DNA from: [Flavobacterium] thermophilum
Lineage (GTDB): Bacteria; Bacillota; Bacilli; Bacillales; Anoxybacillaceae
Assembly: GCA_900450595.1 (NCBI GenBank)
Contig: UGGS01000001.1
Location: 1,302,001-1,366,000, forward strand
Reading direction: 5' to 3'
DNA length: 64,000 nucleotides
The notes under the pieces are model-generated. The model worked only from the letters and a program-made list of their open reading frames with translations. It was not told the DNA's origin and searched no databases. Shown one piece after another: positions 1 to 9,356 of the stretch. The first letter of the stretch is position 1; each line of letters begins with the position of its first letter. The position numbers and the translations under genes were made by a program.

Positions 1-975
1 AAAGCGGCCAACGCCTTTTTGATCACCCGAGGCCCTTCGTCGCTTCGGATCGTGAAACGGGCATTAGCGGAGGCCGATTCGCCTCACATCCCGTGGAGCG
101 AACCCTTTACGCTGGCGGAGAGAAACGGCGCCACGTATCGGGTATGGGAAACATCCTCCACCTATGAAGGCCACCCCGTTCGGCTGATCGTCGTCGAATC
201 GAGTGCGCTCGATCAGCGAAAAGGAAAGACGCTCGAAAAAGAACGAACCAAAGAAGCGGAGCTTCTTCGCGAGGAACAAGCCCATTGGGAGCGCCACCCT
301 TTCTCGTGCCGGGAAGACGCTGAACAAGCCTTGGCGTCCCTCAAGGCGTCCCTTCGCCCCCGGTTTCATCGGGTTGAGGCCGCGGTCGAAGAGATCGTAC
401 GCCCGAAAAAACGGCGCGGACGGCCGAAAAAAGGGGCGGAACCCGAGGTGGAGACGCTGTATTTCTTGCACCTTGACGTCGAATTCGACCAAAACGCGTG
501 GGAACAGGCAAGACGGAAAGCGTCCCGGTTTGTCCTCGTCACGACCGTTCCGGAGGAATGGAAGGGCCAACAAATGGATGCCCAAGAGATCTTGAAGCTG
601 TATAAAGGGCAGATCTCGGTGGAAATGAACTTCGCTTTTTTGAAAGACCCTTTTTTCACGGATGAGATCTATGTCAAAAAGCCAGAACGAGTTGCGGTAT
701 TGGGCTATTTGTTTCTCTTGGCCTTGGCGATTTACCGCGTTTTTCAGCGCCGAGTGCGTCAGTTTATTACTCCAGAACACCCGTTGAAGGGTCCTGGAGG
801 CCGCAAGCTGACCCGGCCGACGGGACAGGCGATTTTCCAGCTGTTTCAATATGTGAACGTCGTCCTGTTCAAGCTGCCGGATGGGCGCATCCAACGCTCA
901 CTGGATCGCTCCCTTACCCCTGATCAGCGAAGGATTCTGCAGGGATTGGGCATGGATGAGAGCATTTACGTGTAA
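1..975 (+). CDS. IS1634-type (IS4-like) transposase, 3' part, cut by window edge
   Basis: The reading frame is open to base 1, so the N-terminus lies outside the window; a TTG at 19 is an in-frame codon, not the likely start. The C-terminal half carries an IS4-type signature Y-x2-Q-x3-E-x6-K (Tyr codon at 601), which holds the third acidic residue of the DDE triad, followed by a hydrophobic stretch and the conserved C-terminal segment typical of IS1634-group transposases. The first Asp residues are not certain in the visible part. It would catalyse DNA cleavage and strand transfer of its own element. The frame is intact to its stop, so the copy may be functional. Confidence 0.8.
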   Translation, partial: KAANAFLITRGPSSLRIVKRALAEADSPHIPWSEPFTLAERNGATYRVWETSSTYEGHPVRLIVVESSALDQRKGKTLEKERTKEAELLREEQAHWERHPFSCREDAEQALASLKASLRPRFHRVEAAVEEIVRPKKRRGRPKKGAEPEVETLYFLHLDVEFDQNAWEQARRKASRFVLVTTVPEEWKGQQMDAQEILKLYKGQISVEMNFAFLKDPFFTDEIYVKKPERVAVLGYLFLLALAIYRVFQRRVRQFITPEHPLKGPGGRKLTRPTGQAIFQLFQYVNVVLFKLPDGRIQRSLDRSLTPDQRRILQGLGMDESIYV

Positions 976-986
976 CGTCATACGGA

Positions 987-1028
987 ACGACCAGCGATGG
1001 TAAAAAAAGGATAGCCATCGCTCGTCGT
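987..1028. terminator. Hairpin just after the transposase stop
   Basis: AGCGATGG at 993-1000 pairs with CCATCGCT at 1015-1022, and ACGAC/GTCGT can extend the stem. There is no strong T-run after it. It may be a transcription terminator or part of the IS end. A further short inverted repeat, GGTCAAAA (1032-1039) with TTTTGACC (1074-1081), follows it. Confidence 0.4.
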
Positions 1029-1199
1029 GTTGGTCAAAAAGTTATTCTGAAAAACTAAATAAAAAATCCTTTGTTTTGACCTTGTTAGGGTGCGAAATGT
1101 GAGGTGTAAATTAAAAATTTCCAATAATGATTTATAATTGTACATGTAACAGATAGCAATGAAATCTATACCAACGCGGCTGCTCTACCCCGTTAATCT

Positions 1200-1364
1200 T
1201 TAATTGATCAAATACCCATTCAACGCATTATGGAGATCAAACAGACACTTTTCAAATCCAGTTTTCAAGAAGACAGCAATCACATAACCATAGGCACCTT
1301 TTGTTTCTCCACTATTCCAGCGGTTAATCGAGAAAACAAAAAGAATTCTCACTTGTTCAACCGT
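1200..1364 (-). pseudogene. Coding-like remnant, C-terminal fragment
   Basis: The minus strand holds about 54 codons that read like protein (aromatic and charged residues, ending in NALNGYLIN then stop) but have no start and an in-frame stop just upstream. I do not recognise the family. It looks like debris left by insertions in this IS-rich flank. Confidence 0.25.
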
Positions 1365-1464
1365 TCTTTATACCTTTAAACTAGTAATACCGAGTTGAAA
1401 TGACCCATTTTGTTTGGAGATCATACTACAAGAATGTTTCAAAGGGCCGTACCATCCACCATGA

Positions 1465-1665
1465 TCACTTTCAGAGATTAAACACATACATCGTTTAAGA
1501 GATGATGATGAACATCAGAAAATTCTTACTTTTGAAAGCATCGGCTGGTCCTTGAAAAGGTGGACAGATGAGAGACTCATAAATACATCAAAAATAGCAA
1601 AAACAGCGGAAGATGTTCATCAACTGCTACAAAGAATCGATCGTAAAGCACGTTTTCCAAAATAA
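1465..1665 (+). pseudogene. Coding-like remnant, no start codon
   Basis: The plus strand from 1465 encodes 66 residues with protein-like composition (for example ILTFESIGWSLKRWTDE) ending at TAA 1663-1665. It is preceded by an in-frame TGA at 1462 and no usable start or ribosome site. Probably the 3' end of a decayed gene. The whole 976-1685 stretch otherwise shows only AT-rich sequence and fragments. Confidence 0.3.
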
Positions 1666-1685
1666 ACATTTAATCAATTGCCTTT

Positions 1686-1892
1686 TTAGACACCTGTGGT
1701 CTTCCCGCCACATAAGGTATTTCCAGAAAAAAGTTGATCGATGCATCGAAATAAAGCCTCTAAAAGAGGATCGATTTCATCGGTGTATTCGATCAAAGAA
1801 TTGGAACTCTTGATAGTGTCACCCCTTTGAAGTTTTTTAGTAACTGTATATGATTCCCAATAAGAGTGGATTTTTTGTGTCCCTTTATTCAT
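1686..1892 (-). CDS. Short hypothetical protein, possibly truncated
   Basis: A 68-residue frame starts 3 bases after the stop of the upstream acetyltransferase gene, so it could be cotranscribed. The protein is polar (IHSYWESYTVTKKL, EIDPLLEALFRCIDQLF) and ends in a Gly/Thr-rich tail that does not look native. I do not recognise it. It may be the start of a gene cut short by rearrangement. Confidence 0.3.
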   Translation of the reverse strand: MNKGTQKIHSYWESYTVTKKLQRGDTIKSSNSLIEYTDEIDPLLEALFRCIDQLFSGNTLCGGKTTGV

Positions 1893-1895
1893 CCG

Positions 1896-2492
1896 TTATG
1901 CGTTTTGCAACCCGTTCCTTGATTTAAAATAATCTCGTTTTAGAATAGAGTATATAGCCATATCCCTAAATTTACCTTTAATATACCAATGTTCTCTCAT
2001 AACCCCTTCAAATTGCATCCCTAACTTTTGTAAAACTCTTAAAGATTGAACATTTTCAATCATAGCAAATGCCTCAATTCTGTTTAATTCCATCTTGTCA
2101 AAACCAAATTCAATGATTTTATTAGCCGCTTCAACTGCTAATCCCTTCCCCCAATACTTATACGATAAAACAAAACCTATCTCAGCTTTATGATGATTGG
2201 GTAACCATTTAACTATATCAATTGTCCCGATCATTTTATTGTCTGCTTTTGAAACGATTCCCCACGGAGCTAAACTACCTTCTTTATAAGACTTAATTAC
2301 AAATTCTAAAAATTGAATTGAATCTTCAATGGTATGATGAGGTCTCCAAGGTAAATATTTGCAGTTTTCCGGATTTGACGCATAATCAAATAAATCATAT
2401 GCATCATCTAACGTTAATTTTCTTAATATTAAACGTTCAGTAGTAAGTGTAGGCAAATCCCCAAATACATCTTTAATCTTCAAATTCCTCAA
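1896..2492 (-). CDS. GNAT N-acetyltransferase, RimJ/RimL-like
   Basis: 198 residues with the RimJ/RimL layout: N-terminal LTTERLILRKLTLDDA, a central IGTIDIVKW beta strand, then the acetyl-CoA region YKYWGKGLAVEAANKIIEFGF and C-terminal ENVQSLRVLQKLGMQFEG. Such enzymes move acetyl groups from acetyl-CoA to amino groups of proteins or small molecules; the substrate cannot be told here. The gene is markedly AT-rich compared with the host core and sits beside truncated IS982, both suggesting acquisition. The IS remnant lies directly upstream and its last codons overlap this start, so native promoter sequence was probably lost. Confidence 0.8.
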   Translation of the reverse strand: MRNLKIKDVFGDLPTLTTERLILRKLTLDDAYDLFDYASNPENCKYLPWRPHHTIEDSIQFLEFVIKSYKEGSLAPWGIVSKADNKMIGTIDIVKWLPNHHKAEIGFVLSYKYWGKGLAVEAANKIIEFGFDKMELNRIEAFAMIENVQSLRVLQKLGMQFEGVMREHWYIKGKFRDMAIYSILKRDYFKSRNGLQNA

Positions 2493-3244
2493 CCCTTTCT
2501 ATACCTATATTTTAATATTCCTTTCATCCATTGTTTCCATGCATCCGATTGGCGAATTCGCTGATTGTTTCGGACGGGCGTCCAAAACGCGACTCGGTGC
2601 TCTTCGTACAGCTTCTTTCGCAGCGTTTGGCTGATATACCCTTTGTCACCGAAGTTATACGGATGTGGAATTTGCGTCATGACGGTTTCAGCGGCCACCC
2701 GGTCGTGACAAGACGCTTCGGTGACAACATATCCCATCGGCAGCCCTTGATCAGTCACTTGAAGGTGCAGCTTCAATCCGTAGTACCATTGCTTTTTGGA
2801 AGCGCAATATCCGATGTCTGCCATCTCTTGAAATTGTTTGACGCGATGCATTCTTGCCGTATGGCACAACGGGAGCGGCAAGCTGTCAACGACGGCATAG
2901 GCATGATGTTGACCGCGTTTTGCCAGCTCATGACGGATCCATTTGATGGCGAAACCAAGCGCCCGGCAACGGCGGTTGTATCGGGAGCGTTCAAGAAACG
3001 AGCCGTTTGTGAACAAATTTCCCGTGACAAAACGATGCCATGCCCGTTCGGATGTAAAACCGAGCAGCTTTCCTAAAAGATGAATGGCGATGATGACAGC
3101 GTCCTCTTGCTTTACCAAATGGCGATTTCGACGGTGAAGATGCACCTGAATGCATGAAAGTTGGGCAGAAACAAAAACGAAAATGGCGGCATATTGCTTT
3201 TGAATCTTGGCTCGATCTGTAGTAAAATGAAAGTGCTCTTGCAT
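2489..3244 (-). pseudogene. IS982-family transposase, C-terminally truncated
   Basis: 251 residues resembling IS982 transposases: AIHLLGKLLGFTSERAWHRF, then VVDSLPLPLC with the first catalytic Asp (D120) and FGDKGYISQTLRKKL with the second (D200). The family normally continues about 40 residues with the third acidic residue. Here homology stops near KQWMK (about base 2520) and runs into unrelated codons that overlap the acetyltransferase start. Lacking the last catalytic residue, it should be inactive. Confidence 0.8.
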
Positions 3245-3346
3245 GGGGATTCTCCTTTCGAATGGCAGGTCGCACTTTCATTCTACAGGAGATCCGCCAG
3301 CAAGGGCTATTTTTATGCTTGCTCAAGTTTATCTAGCACCACGGGT
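2520..3346 (-). mobile_element. Truncated IS982-family element
   Basis: The transposase-side end is marked by AACCCGTGGTGCTAG read on the minus strand (3332-3346), which resembles an IS982 terminal repeat. The other end is missing, removed with the transposase C-terminus near 2520. Boundaries are inferred from the coding break and this one end. Confidence 0.5.
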
Positions 3347-3404
3347 TAAGGAAAGATACCTCGCCTCTGGCACGGCGTCTTTCCCCGATACAACCTTCAT
3401 CTCG

Positions 3405-4019
3405 TCACTGTTGAATATATTTGTCAAACACAAAGCCAAAATCTTTGACTGTATAGTTCTTTTTCGCTTCCGTCAGCCAGCGAAAAGCGTATTCATTCAT
3501 GGCTTGAAAATCCGCCGACACATTGGCGCCGTCACCGCGCATGTTGGCCAACACCTTGGCCGCCAGTTCCAAACTCCGCTCCGCATAGTTGAACTTCGTT
3601 TCGTTTTCATGGCAAATGTCCGCGATCGCCAGCAGCGATTTATACAAATCTTTCAGTTCCTCAATATGCTTTTTATGCACATCAATGGAGTAGGAATGTG
3701 ATCCAATTTTAAATTTAATTTCCGCGTCCAAATCGACCGTCCCGGCCGTCTCAAGCGACACGTCGGAAATCGGATGCTTGTAGTAATCGTAGCGGCGCAG
3801 CGTCCGTTTTTTGCTCGCGGCGCTCGTGCCGTCCAAATGAATGAGCGCGCGGTTGGTGAAGCAATACTCATCCGATTTTGATTTGATAAGAAAATAGATT
3901 TTCTCCCCATCCTCGTGCATCACATAATCATCGGCATCGACTTTGTCATAGTCTTTCGGCTGAATGACCGCACCGATGTCGCTTAACCCAAGCACATCGG
4001 CGGCGACTTTTCCAAACAT
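3405..4019 (-). CDS. YvbH-like PH-domain protein
   Basis: 204 residues starting MFGKVAADVLGL. I chose ATG at 4019 because a GGAGG lies 8 bases before it; the frame upstream is Arg-rich and not native. The first ~125 residues fit a bacterial pleckstrin-homology fold (KIYFLIKSKSDEYCFTNRALIHLDG), and the helical rest fits the YvbH C-terminal extension. The function of the B. subtilis homologue is not established. The gene stands alone between the truncated IS982 element and the permease gene. Confidence 0.7.
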   Translation of the reverse strand: MFGKVAADVLGLSDIGAVIQPKDYDKVDADDYVMHEDGEKIYFLIKSKSDEYCFTNRALIHLDGTSAASKKRTLRRYDYYKHPISDVSLETAGTVDLDAEIKFKIGSHSYSIDVHKKHIEELKDLYKSLLAIADICHENETKFNYAERSLELAAKVLANMRGDGANVSADFQAMNEYAFRWLTEAKKNYTVKDFGFVFDKYIQQ

Positions 4020-4171
4020 GCTCATGTTCCTCCGGCTCCTTCCACGTTTTATCGGCGCTCGCCTATTGGCGGATGAACGGCGTTTTGCCTTAACAAGGCG
4101 CCGTAATCTCATACCTTTCATCTATGTAATACGTCGAGATCGGAAAAACGTTTCATCGCCTCTAAAAATCA

Positions 4172-4194
4172 AAGACCCAACGCCTTTTATGACG
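4172..4194 (-). terminator. Weak terminator after permease gene
   Basis: On the minus strand ACGCC and GGCGT form a short stem, followed shortly by GGGTCTTTGATTTTT. It sits about 20 bases beyond the permease stop. Confidence 0.35.
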
Positions 4195-4214
4195 GCGTCA
4201 GGCCTTACAAGCGA

Positions 4215-5579
4215 CTACAGTTCCCCGCTTAGACGGGAGTCTTTGTTCGTGAGCCGCAAAAAGATCAGGTAAACGAGTCCAATCGCGATCCAAATCAATC
4301 CGAGCTTTTTGCTGAGCGGGTCAAGATTGACCCACACATAACCGATGATGATAAAGCCGATGAGCGGGAACAAGAAATGATTGATGTAATCGTTGCTCTT
4401 TTGTTTGCGCAAAAAATAATTTATCACTGACACATGCAAAAAGAGGAAAGCCGTCAAGGCGCCAAAGTTGACAAGCGAAGCGAGCTTATCAATTTGCGAG
4501 GCGAACACCGTCGTGACAATGAGCGAAATCACAGCGACAAGCAATGTGCTGACGTATGGAGTTTGAAATTTCGGATGCACTTTGGCTAGCACACTGGGCA
4601 GTTTACGGTCGCGACCCATGCTGTACAAAATGCGAGAGATGGCTGCCTGGGCGACGAGCGCGTTTGCGATCCCCCACGAAAGCGCGGTAGCGACGATCGT
4701 TGTCCATTTTAACCATGGTCCGCCTGCCAGCTCCGCAATCTGATAAAACGCCACGTCCGCATTTTTAAACGTCGTATAATCAGGCCAAATGAGAGCAGCG
4801 ACCCATGTTTGCACGATGAAAAGCGCACCGACAACGAGCAAAGCAAAAATGATCGCTTTGCCGATCGATGATTTCCCGTCCCTTGTTTCCTCAGCCAACG
4901 TCGACACCGCATCAAAACCAAGGAAGCTCAAGACGGCCACCGACACCGCCCCCATCACCGTCCCCATGCTGAAATGGTTCGGATCGTACAACGGTTTGAA
5001 CGTAAACTGTGCTCCATTGACGCCTTTTATAATCGCAATCATTCCTGTGATCACAAACACTGCAAGAACGATCAGCTCTAAAACAACAATCACTTTGTTC
5101 GCTTTGGCTGTCATCTCGATTCCGAGAATATTAATGATCGTATTCATGCCAATGAACAGAATGAGCCACACGGAAATCGGCACTTGCGGCACAATGTCGG
5201 CTAAGGCAGCAGCGCTGACCAAATAGAGAAGAGCCGGAACGAAAATGTAATCAAGCAAAATGACCCACCCTGCCATAAAACCGACATATTCATTCATTCC
5301 CCTCTGGGCGTAGGAATACACGGAACCAGCGATTGGAAACGCTTCGGCCATTCTAGCGTAGCTCAGGGCAGTGAAAATCATCCCCACCATTCCGATTAAG
5401 TATGCTAAGGCGACCATCCCTTTTGACCCTTGCGCTACATACCCGTAAATGCCAAAAGGGGCGATCGGCACCATAAACACCATCCCGTAAATCAACAAAT
5501 CAACAAATGTGAGCGACCGTTTTAACTCCTGTTTATAACCGAGCGACTCGACCGATGTGTTCGTTTCAAGTTGCGCCAT
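4215..5579 (-). CDS. APC-family amino acid/polyamine permease
   Basis: 454 residues starting MAQLETNTSVESLGYKQELKRSL, with GAGGAGG before the ATG at 5579. About twelve hydrophobic segments follow the APC pattern: TM1 LLIYGMVFMVPIAPFGIYG, the substrate-binding region near GSVYSYAQRG, and FLGFDAVSTLAEETRDG before TM7. It is an inner-membrane secondary transporter for amino acids, polyamines or related amines. It follows the acetamidase-family gene with a 13-base gap, so the two probably form an operon and the permease may import that enzyme's substrate or a relative. The exact substrate is unknown. Confidence 0.85.
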   Translation of the reverse strand: MAQLETNTSVESLGYKQELKRSLTFVDLLIYGMVFMVPIAPFGIYGYVAQGSKGMVALAYLIGMVGMIFTALSYARMAEAFPIAGSVYSYAQRGMNEYVGFMAGWVILLDYIFVPALLYLVSAAALADIVPQVPISVWLILFIGMNTIINILGIEMTAKANKVIVVLELIVLAVFVITGMIAIIKGVNGAQFTFKPLYDPNHFSMGTVMGAVSVAVLSFLGFDAVSTLAEETRDGKSSIGKAIIFALLVVGALFIVQTWVAALIWPDYTTFKNADVAFYQIAELAGGPWLKWTTIVATALSWGIANALVAQAAISRILYSMGRDRKLPSVLAKVHPKFQTPYVSTLLVAVISLIVTTVFASQIDKLASLVNFGALTAFLFLHVSVINYFLRKQKSNDYINHFLFPLIGFIIIGYVWVNLDPLSKKLGLIWIAIGLVYLIFLRLTNKDSRLSGEL

Positions 5580-5592
5580 CGCCGTTCCCTCC

Positions 5593-6498
5593 TCAATCCT
5601 CAAACAGGCGGATGCCATACGCTTCAAGCACAAATCGCGGTACAAAGAAACGCGCTGTAACAAGTGGGTCAACGACTTGGCTGATTTGTGTCTGACCGGC
5701 AGCGCTGAGCACCATCGTCAAATGGTTCAGCGTCAACGGAGTATGCGGCAACAGCAAATCAACCATTTCCGTAACCGACTGTTTGACCGCTTCATCCAAT
5801 GTTTTGGCCGAGACGATCGTCGCAATGCCATCATCGTTTTGCAACAGTGGATGGTTGAGCGAATATCCTTTCATCACCCGGACGGTAACCGTCACTTCCC
5901 CTGGAATTTCAATTCCAGACACACCGATTTCGCCGTCCCCCATCGCCGCATGCAAGTCACCCAATGCAAACAATGCACCTTTTACAAATACAGGAAAATA
6001 AACGGTTGCTCCTGTTGTAATGAGCTTTGTATCCATATTGCCTCCATGCGGCCCGGGCGTCCCGCACGACACATCCTCACCGCTCGGCGCTACCCCGATG
6101 ACGCCAATCATTGGATTTAATGGAATAGAAAGATGCTCGTCAAATATAGCCCGGTTTTCTTCTACTGGAATCATTTTTGCCTCAAACTGCGGAATCCGGT
6201 CTCCAAGCACCCCGAGCCCTGGTCCGACAGCCATGACCCCCTGTCCTTTGAGGCGAATCTGTTCAATTTTTACCGCTAAAATGTCACCCGGTTCCGCCCC
6301 TTCAATATAGATCGGTCCGGTCGCCGGATTGATATGATTCCAATCGATCGAGTCAAACGGCGTTTCGCTTGAAGTAATTTGATTTTGGAAACAGTCGTAC
6401 GTTTCGATGACAAACGTTTCCCCTGACTGGACTGTTCGAACCGGTTGGTGGTTTTTGCTAAATGCATAAATGGCAGTCGTGCACGGAACAAATGACAT
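5593..6498 (-). CDS. Acetamidase/formamidase family protein
   Basis: 301 residues starting MSFVPCTTAIYAF, with AGGGAGGAAA upstream of ATG 6498; codons further up have no ribosome site. Family hallmarks are NPATGPIYIEGAEPGD near residue 60, GTPGPHGGNMDTK near 150 and ALGDLHAAMGDGE near 185. Members hydrolyse short aliphatic amides such as formamide or acetamide to ammonia and the acid, in the cytoplasm. Pairing with the permease suggests uptake and deamidation of a nitrogen source. Substrate not determinable. Confidence 0.85.
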   Translation of the reverse strand: MSFVPCTTAIYAFSKNHQPVRTVQSGETFVIETYDCFQNQITSSETPFDSIDWNHINPATGPIYIEGAEPGDILAVKIEQIRLKGQGVMAVGPGLGVLGDRIPQFEAKMIPVEENRAIFDEHLSIPLNPMIGVIGVAPSGEDVSCGTPGPHGGNMDTKLITTGATVYFPVFVKGALFALGDLHAAMGDGEIGVSGIEIPGEVTVTVRVMKGYSLNHPLLQNDDGIATIVSAKTLDEAVKQSVTEMVDLLLPHTPLTLNHLTMVLSAAGQTQISQVVDPLVTARFFVPRFVLEAYGIRLFED

Positions 6499-6579
6499 GT
6501 TCGCTTTCCTCCCTTTCGTTTTTGTCTCATTATAACAGGGAGCAAACAAACGTTTTTGCATTTTTTTAATTCATTTTTG

Positions 6580-7869
6580 TTAATTATTTATTTTTTGAAT
6601 TAATAGATAAATATGAGTAAACAAGAAAACGCCAATCCCATTCCATGCTATGGCCTCCAGCACGTTATGGCGCATTCCCCATCGCCAGGCGATCACAAAC
6701 AAACATCCCCATCCGATCATGCCTATAACCCCCATCGGTTTCTCTCCTGTCCGTAAAGCAGCCAACCCAAAACACGAGGAGGCAAGCAAGGCGGTCGAAA
6801 ACATGACCATCCGCATCGGAAGAAGAGGAGCAATAAAAAAGAGGGCTAGTACAAGCAAAAAAGAGATAACATATGTCCATGAGAGATGCCTACTCCACCT
6901 GCGCCAAAAAAAATGCATAACGGAATGCAAGGAAAGGGATAAGCTGAGTGACAACGCCGCCAGCAAGGCAATAGTAAGCGGCCAAGCAATCCAGACAGAA
7001 GAATGAAGCAGCCACCGTTTCAGTATGGAGGCAGTCGAAGCGGCCGCCGCATACGGGACGCATAAGGCTGCAACGGCCAACGGGAGCGGAGCAAGGCAAA
7101 ACGCAGCCATAAAAAACGTCAGCGCAACGCGTTCTTTTTTCAATATTGATGCAATATCCCATACATACTCGTCAGCCAACCATTGCCCGGCAGCTGCCGC
7201 CAGCACAGCCCAAAACAACACGAACAACGAAACTATGTTCACATCGAGGGAAGCTGGGACAGTGCGTATAATCGTCTCATATTGCCGCGCTACACCACCC
7301 GTTAGATAATAGGCAAACGGAACCATTCCCATCACTATATAAACTATGTATAGCAGAACCGTTCCGATTTTTCGCATCCCCAACCAACCGGCGAGCACGG
7401 TAAACACATACACATAGACGAACCAAATGAATAAAAAAGTCGGAGAAAAACGAAAGAGTTGCTGCAACAAATACGCACATAACCCGACAACGATAAGCAG
7501 CCGGCCGATCGAAAGAAGGCGAACAAAAAACCGGAAGAAAAACAAAGCCCGCGCCGTAAAACAGCAGCCCGGCCAGCGATCCCCTTCCTCTGTTAGGGAA
7601 CGATAGCGTCCGGCTGCTGCTGAACGCCAAAGCACAAAAACGGCAGTCCATACCGCCATAGCCGTCACCACTCCCGCCGCCACTCCACCTCGAATAAAAG
7701 CATAACATCCAAACAACAGCAGCTCCCCGGATGCGAAACGCAACAACAGAGCATTGACCCCTTTGCTTAATCCAAGCGCCTCCGCTCCGATAAAACTGGA
7801 GCGACCAATATGCGGCACGGCAGCAAGCAGCAGTACGCATGCCATGAATAAAAGCATATACCAGTCCAT
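6580..7869 (-). CDS. Polytopic membrane protein, unknown function
   Basis: 429 residues with about 11 predicted membrane helices and short loops. I recognise no family with confidence; the overall layout (EYVWDIASILKKERVAL loop between helices) faintly recalls sodium:solute symporters, but this is only an impression. The start codon overlaps the stop of the response-regulator gene (TAATG), so the three-gene cassette kinase-regulator-membrane protein is translationally coupled. It may be a transporter or sensor partner of that two-component system. Confidence 0.6.
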   Translation of the reverse strand: MDWYMLLFMACVLLLAAVPHIGRSSFIGAEALGLSKGVNALLLRFASGELLLFGCYAFIRGGVAAGVVTAMAVWTAVFVLWRSAAAGRYRSLTEEGDRWPGCCFTARALFFFRFFVRLLSIGRLLIVVGLCAYLLQQLFRFSPTFLFIWFVYVYVFTVLAGWLGMRKIGTVLLYIVYIVMGMVPFAYYLTGGVARQYETIIRTVPASLDVNIVSLFVLFWAVLAAAAGQWLADEYVWDIASILKKERVALTFFMAAFCLAPLPLAVAALCVPYAAAASTASILKRWLLHSSVWIAWPLTIALLAALSLSLSLSLHSVMHFFWRRWSRHLSWTYVISFLLVLALFFIAPLLPMRMVMFSTALLASSCFGLAALRTGEKPMGVIGMIGWGCLFVIAWRWGMRHNVLEAIAWNGIGVFLFTHIYLLIQKINN

Positions 7870-8570
7870 TATCCATTGTTCTCCTTATACTTCGTAGGTG
7901 AGATGCCGACATATTTTCGAAACAAATGGCTGAAATGATGTTGGCTGGAAAACCCCGTCTCCTCAGCAATGCGTGCCATGGACCAATCCGGCTTTTTGGT
8001 CAACAGCTCTTTCGCCTTTTCAATCCGATATCGATTGACGTAATCCTTAAAATGGATGCCGATCTCCTCAACAAACAACCTGCTCAAATAGGCTGGATGT
8101 ACATGCACGGCAGCGGCTACCTCGGTTAAGCTGATTTTTTGTGCATAATGACAGTGCACATATTCGAGCGCCGCACGGATGAGCGGGGACGAGACAAGCG
8201 CTTCTGGATGCTTTTGTTCAAATTTCGACAACGCTTGATCAAACTCGCTCTCGATGAGCGGCTTCACCAAGTAGTCGAGCACTTCAAGCTGAATCGCCCG
8301 TTTGGCATAAGCAAAATCTTGGTAGGCTGTGATAATGATCAAGGCAAGATCGGGCTGTTTTTGTTTGAGCTCATAGGCCAAATCCAACCCGGACTGTCCA
8401 GGAAGGTGGATATCGATCAGCGCCAGCCGGAAGCGATGGGATGCGGCCAACCGTTTCGCCTCTGCGGCATCCTCCGCCGGCCATACTTCCCAATGCGGAT
8501 ATTTCCGCTTCACCAAATACGTGAGTTGTTCCAATTCCAAATATTCATCATCGACAATCAGCACCTTCAT
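7869..8570 (-). CDS. Response regulator, YesN/AraC type
   Basis: 233 residues. The receiver domain (1-120) has the acidic pair in VLIVDDEYLELEQL, phospho-acceptor Asp in LALIDIHLPGQSG and Lys in DYLVKPL. Residues ~130-233 form an AraC double helix-turn-helix (SLTEVAAAVHVHPAYLSRLF and MARIAEETGFSSQHHFSHLF). It binds DNA after phosphorylation by the kinase encoded 3 bases upstream. Target genes are unknown; the linked membrane protein gene or the upstream direct repeats at 9357-9404 are candidates. Confidence 0.85.
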   Translation of the reverse strand: MKVLIVDDEYLELEQLTYLVKRKYPHWEVWPAEDAAEAKRLAASHRFRLALIDIHLPGQSGLDLAYELKQKQPDLALIIITAYQDFAYAKRAIQLEVLDYLVKPLIESEFDQALSKFEQKHPEALVSSPLIRAALEYVHCHYAQKISLTEVAAAVHVHPAYLSRLFVEEIGIHFKDYVNRYRIEKAKELLTKKPDWSMARIAEETGFSSQHHFSHLFRKYVGISPTKYKENNG

Positions 8571-8573
8571 CGT

Positions 8574-9323
8574 TTATCCCTCATCCCCTGGAACATACGG
8601 CCAAACGACAAGCGCCTCTGTCCAGCCGCGTTCATCTTTTTGCAACACAAGCTGAGTTGGCAAATCAAACAAAAGAGCAAACCGCTTGCGCAAATTATCC
8701 AAGCCGACACCTTCATTCGTGATGGATAACTCCTTCCCTTCATTGCCATTATCGCAGACACGCAAATATACCCAGTTGCCTTGGCGTCGAAAATCGATCG
8801 CCAAACATTTTTCACCCGCTTTTTTCTCAAGGCCATGTTTGAATGCGTTTTCCACCAGCGTTTGCAACGTATAAGAAGGAATGAGCGCACGCTCTCCATC
8901 CGGATCCATTTGCACCGACACCGACAGCCGTGAACCGAAGCGAAGCTGCTGCACCGCTAGATAGTTGCTTGTATGCGCCCATTCTTGTTTGAACGGAATA
9001 AGCGGCTGTTTCGTCTCATAGCTATCACGCAAAAACAGCGCAAAATGCTCCATTCCCCGAATCATTTCTTCATTTTTTCCTAAGCGTGCCAAGGATAAGA
9101 AAGCATTCAACGCATTGAAAAAGAAATGCGGTCGGATTTGTTGATGGAGCTGCATATACTTGCTTTCTTGAAGTTCTTTTTCCAGTCGAAGGCGCGCATG
9201 TTCCAACTGCCAATAATCCACTTCTTTTTCCGCTACTCCCAACAGCGCCAACACTGTTAACGATATAAGCGGCAACAATACGCTGAAAATGAGAATGAGA
9301 TGAAATAATGGCTCGGCAATCAT
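8574..9323 (-). CDS. LytS/YesM-type sensor histidine kinase
   Basis: 249 residues. Start taken at ATG 9323, 6 bases after GGGGAG; ATG 9326 and GTG 9344 are alternatives. One N-terminal membrane segment (HLILIFSVLLPLISLTVLAL) is followed by a coiled stretch, the His_kinase motif LHQQIRPHFFFNALNAFLSL with phospho-His, and a HATPase domain (LVENAFKHGLE, VCDNGNEG, GVGLDNLRKRF). There is no large extracellular sensor domain, so it may sense through the membrane or a partner such as the co-encoded membrane protein. Confidence 0.8.
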   Translation of the reverse strand: MIAEPLFHLILIFSVLLPLISLTVLALLGVAEKEVDYWQLEHARLRLEKELQESKYMQLHQQIRPHFFFNALNAFLSLARLGKNEEMIRGMEHFALFLRDSYETKQPLIPFKQEWAHTSNYLAVQQLRFGSRLSVSVQMDPDGERALIPSYTLQTLVENAFKHGLEKKAGEKCLAIDFRRQGNWVYLRVCDNGNEGKELSITNEGVGLDNLRKRFALLFDLPTQLVLQKDERGWTEALVVWPYVPGDEG

Positions 9324-9356
9324 CATATTCTCCCCGCCACTCACGATGCTTTTCCA

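Noticed and set aside
64..894. Long minus-strand frame opposite the IS1634 transposase
   Set aside because: It lies wholly antisense to a recognised transposase, has no ribosome site and no family features.
2531..3076. 181-residue plus-strand frame in the IS982 element
   Set aside because: Antisense to the transposase, no start signal, composition typical of a reverse-strand shadow.
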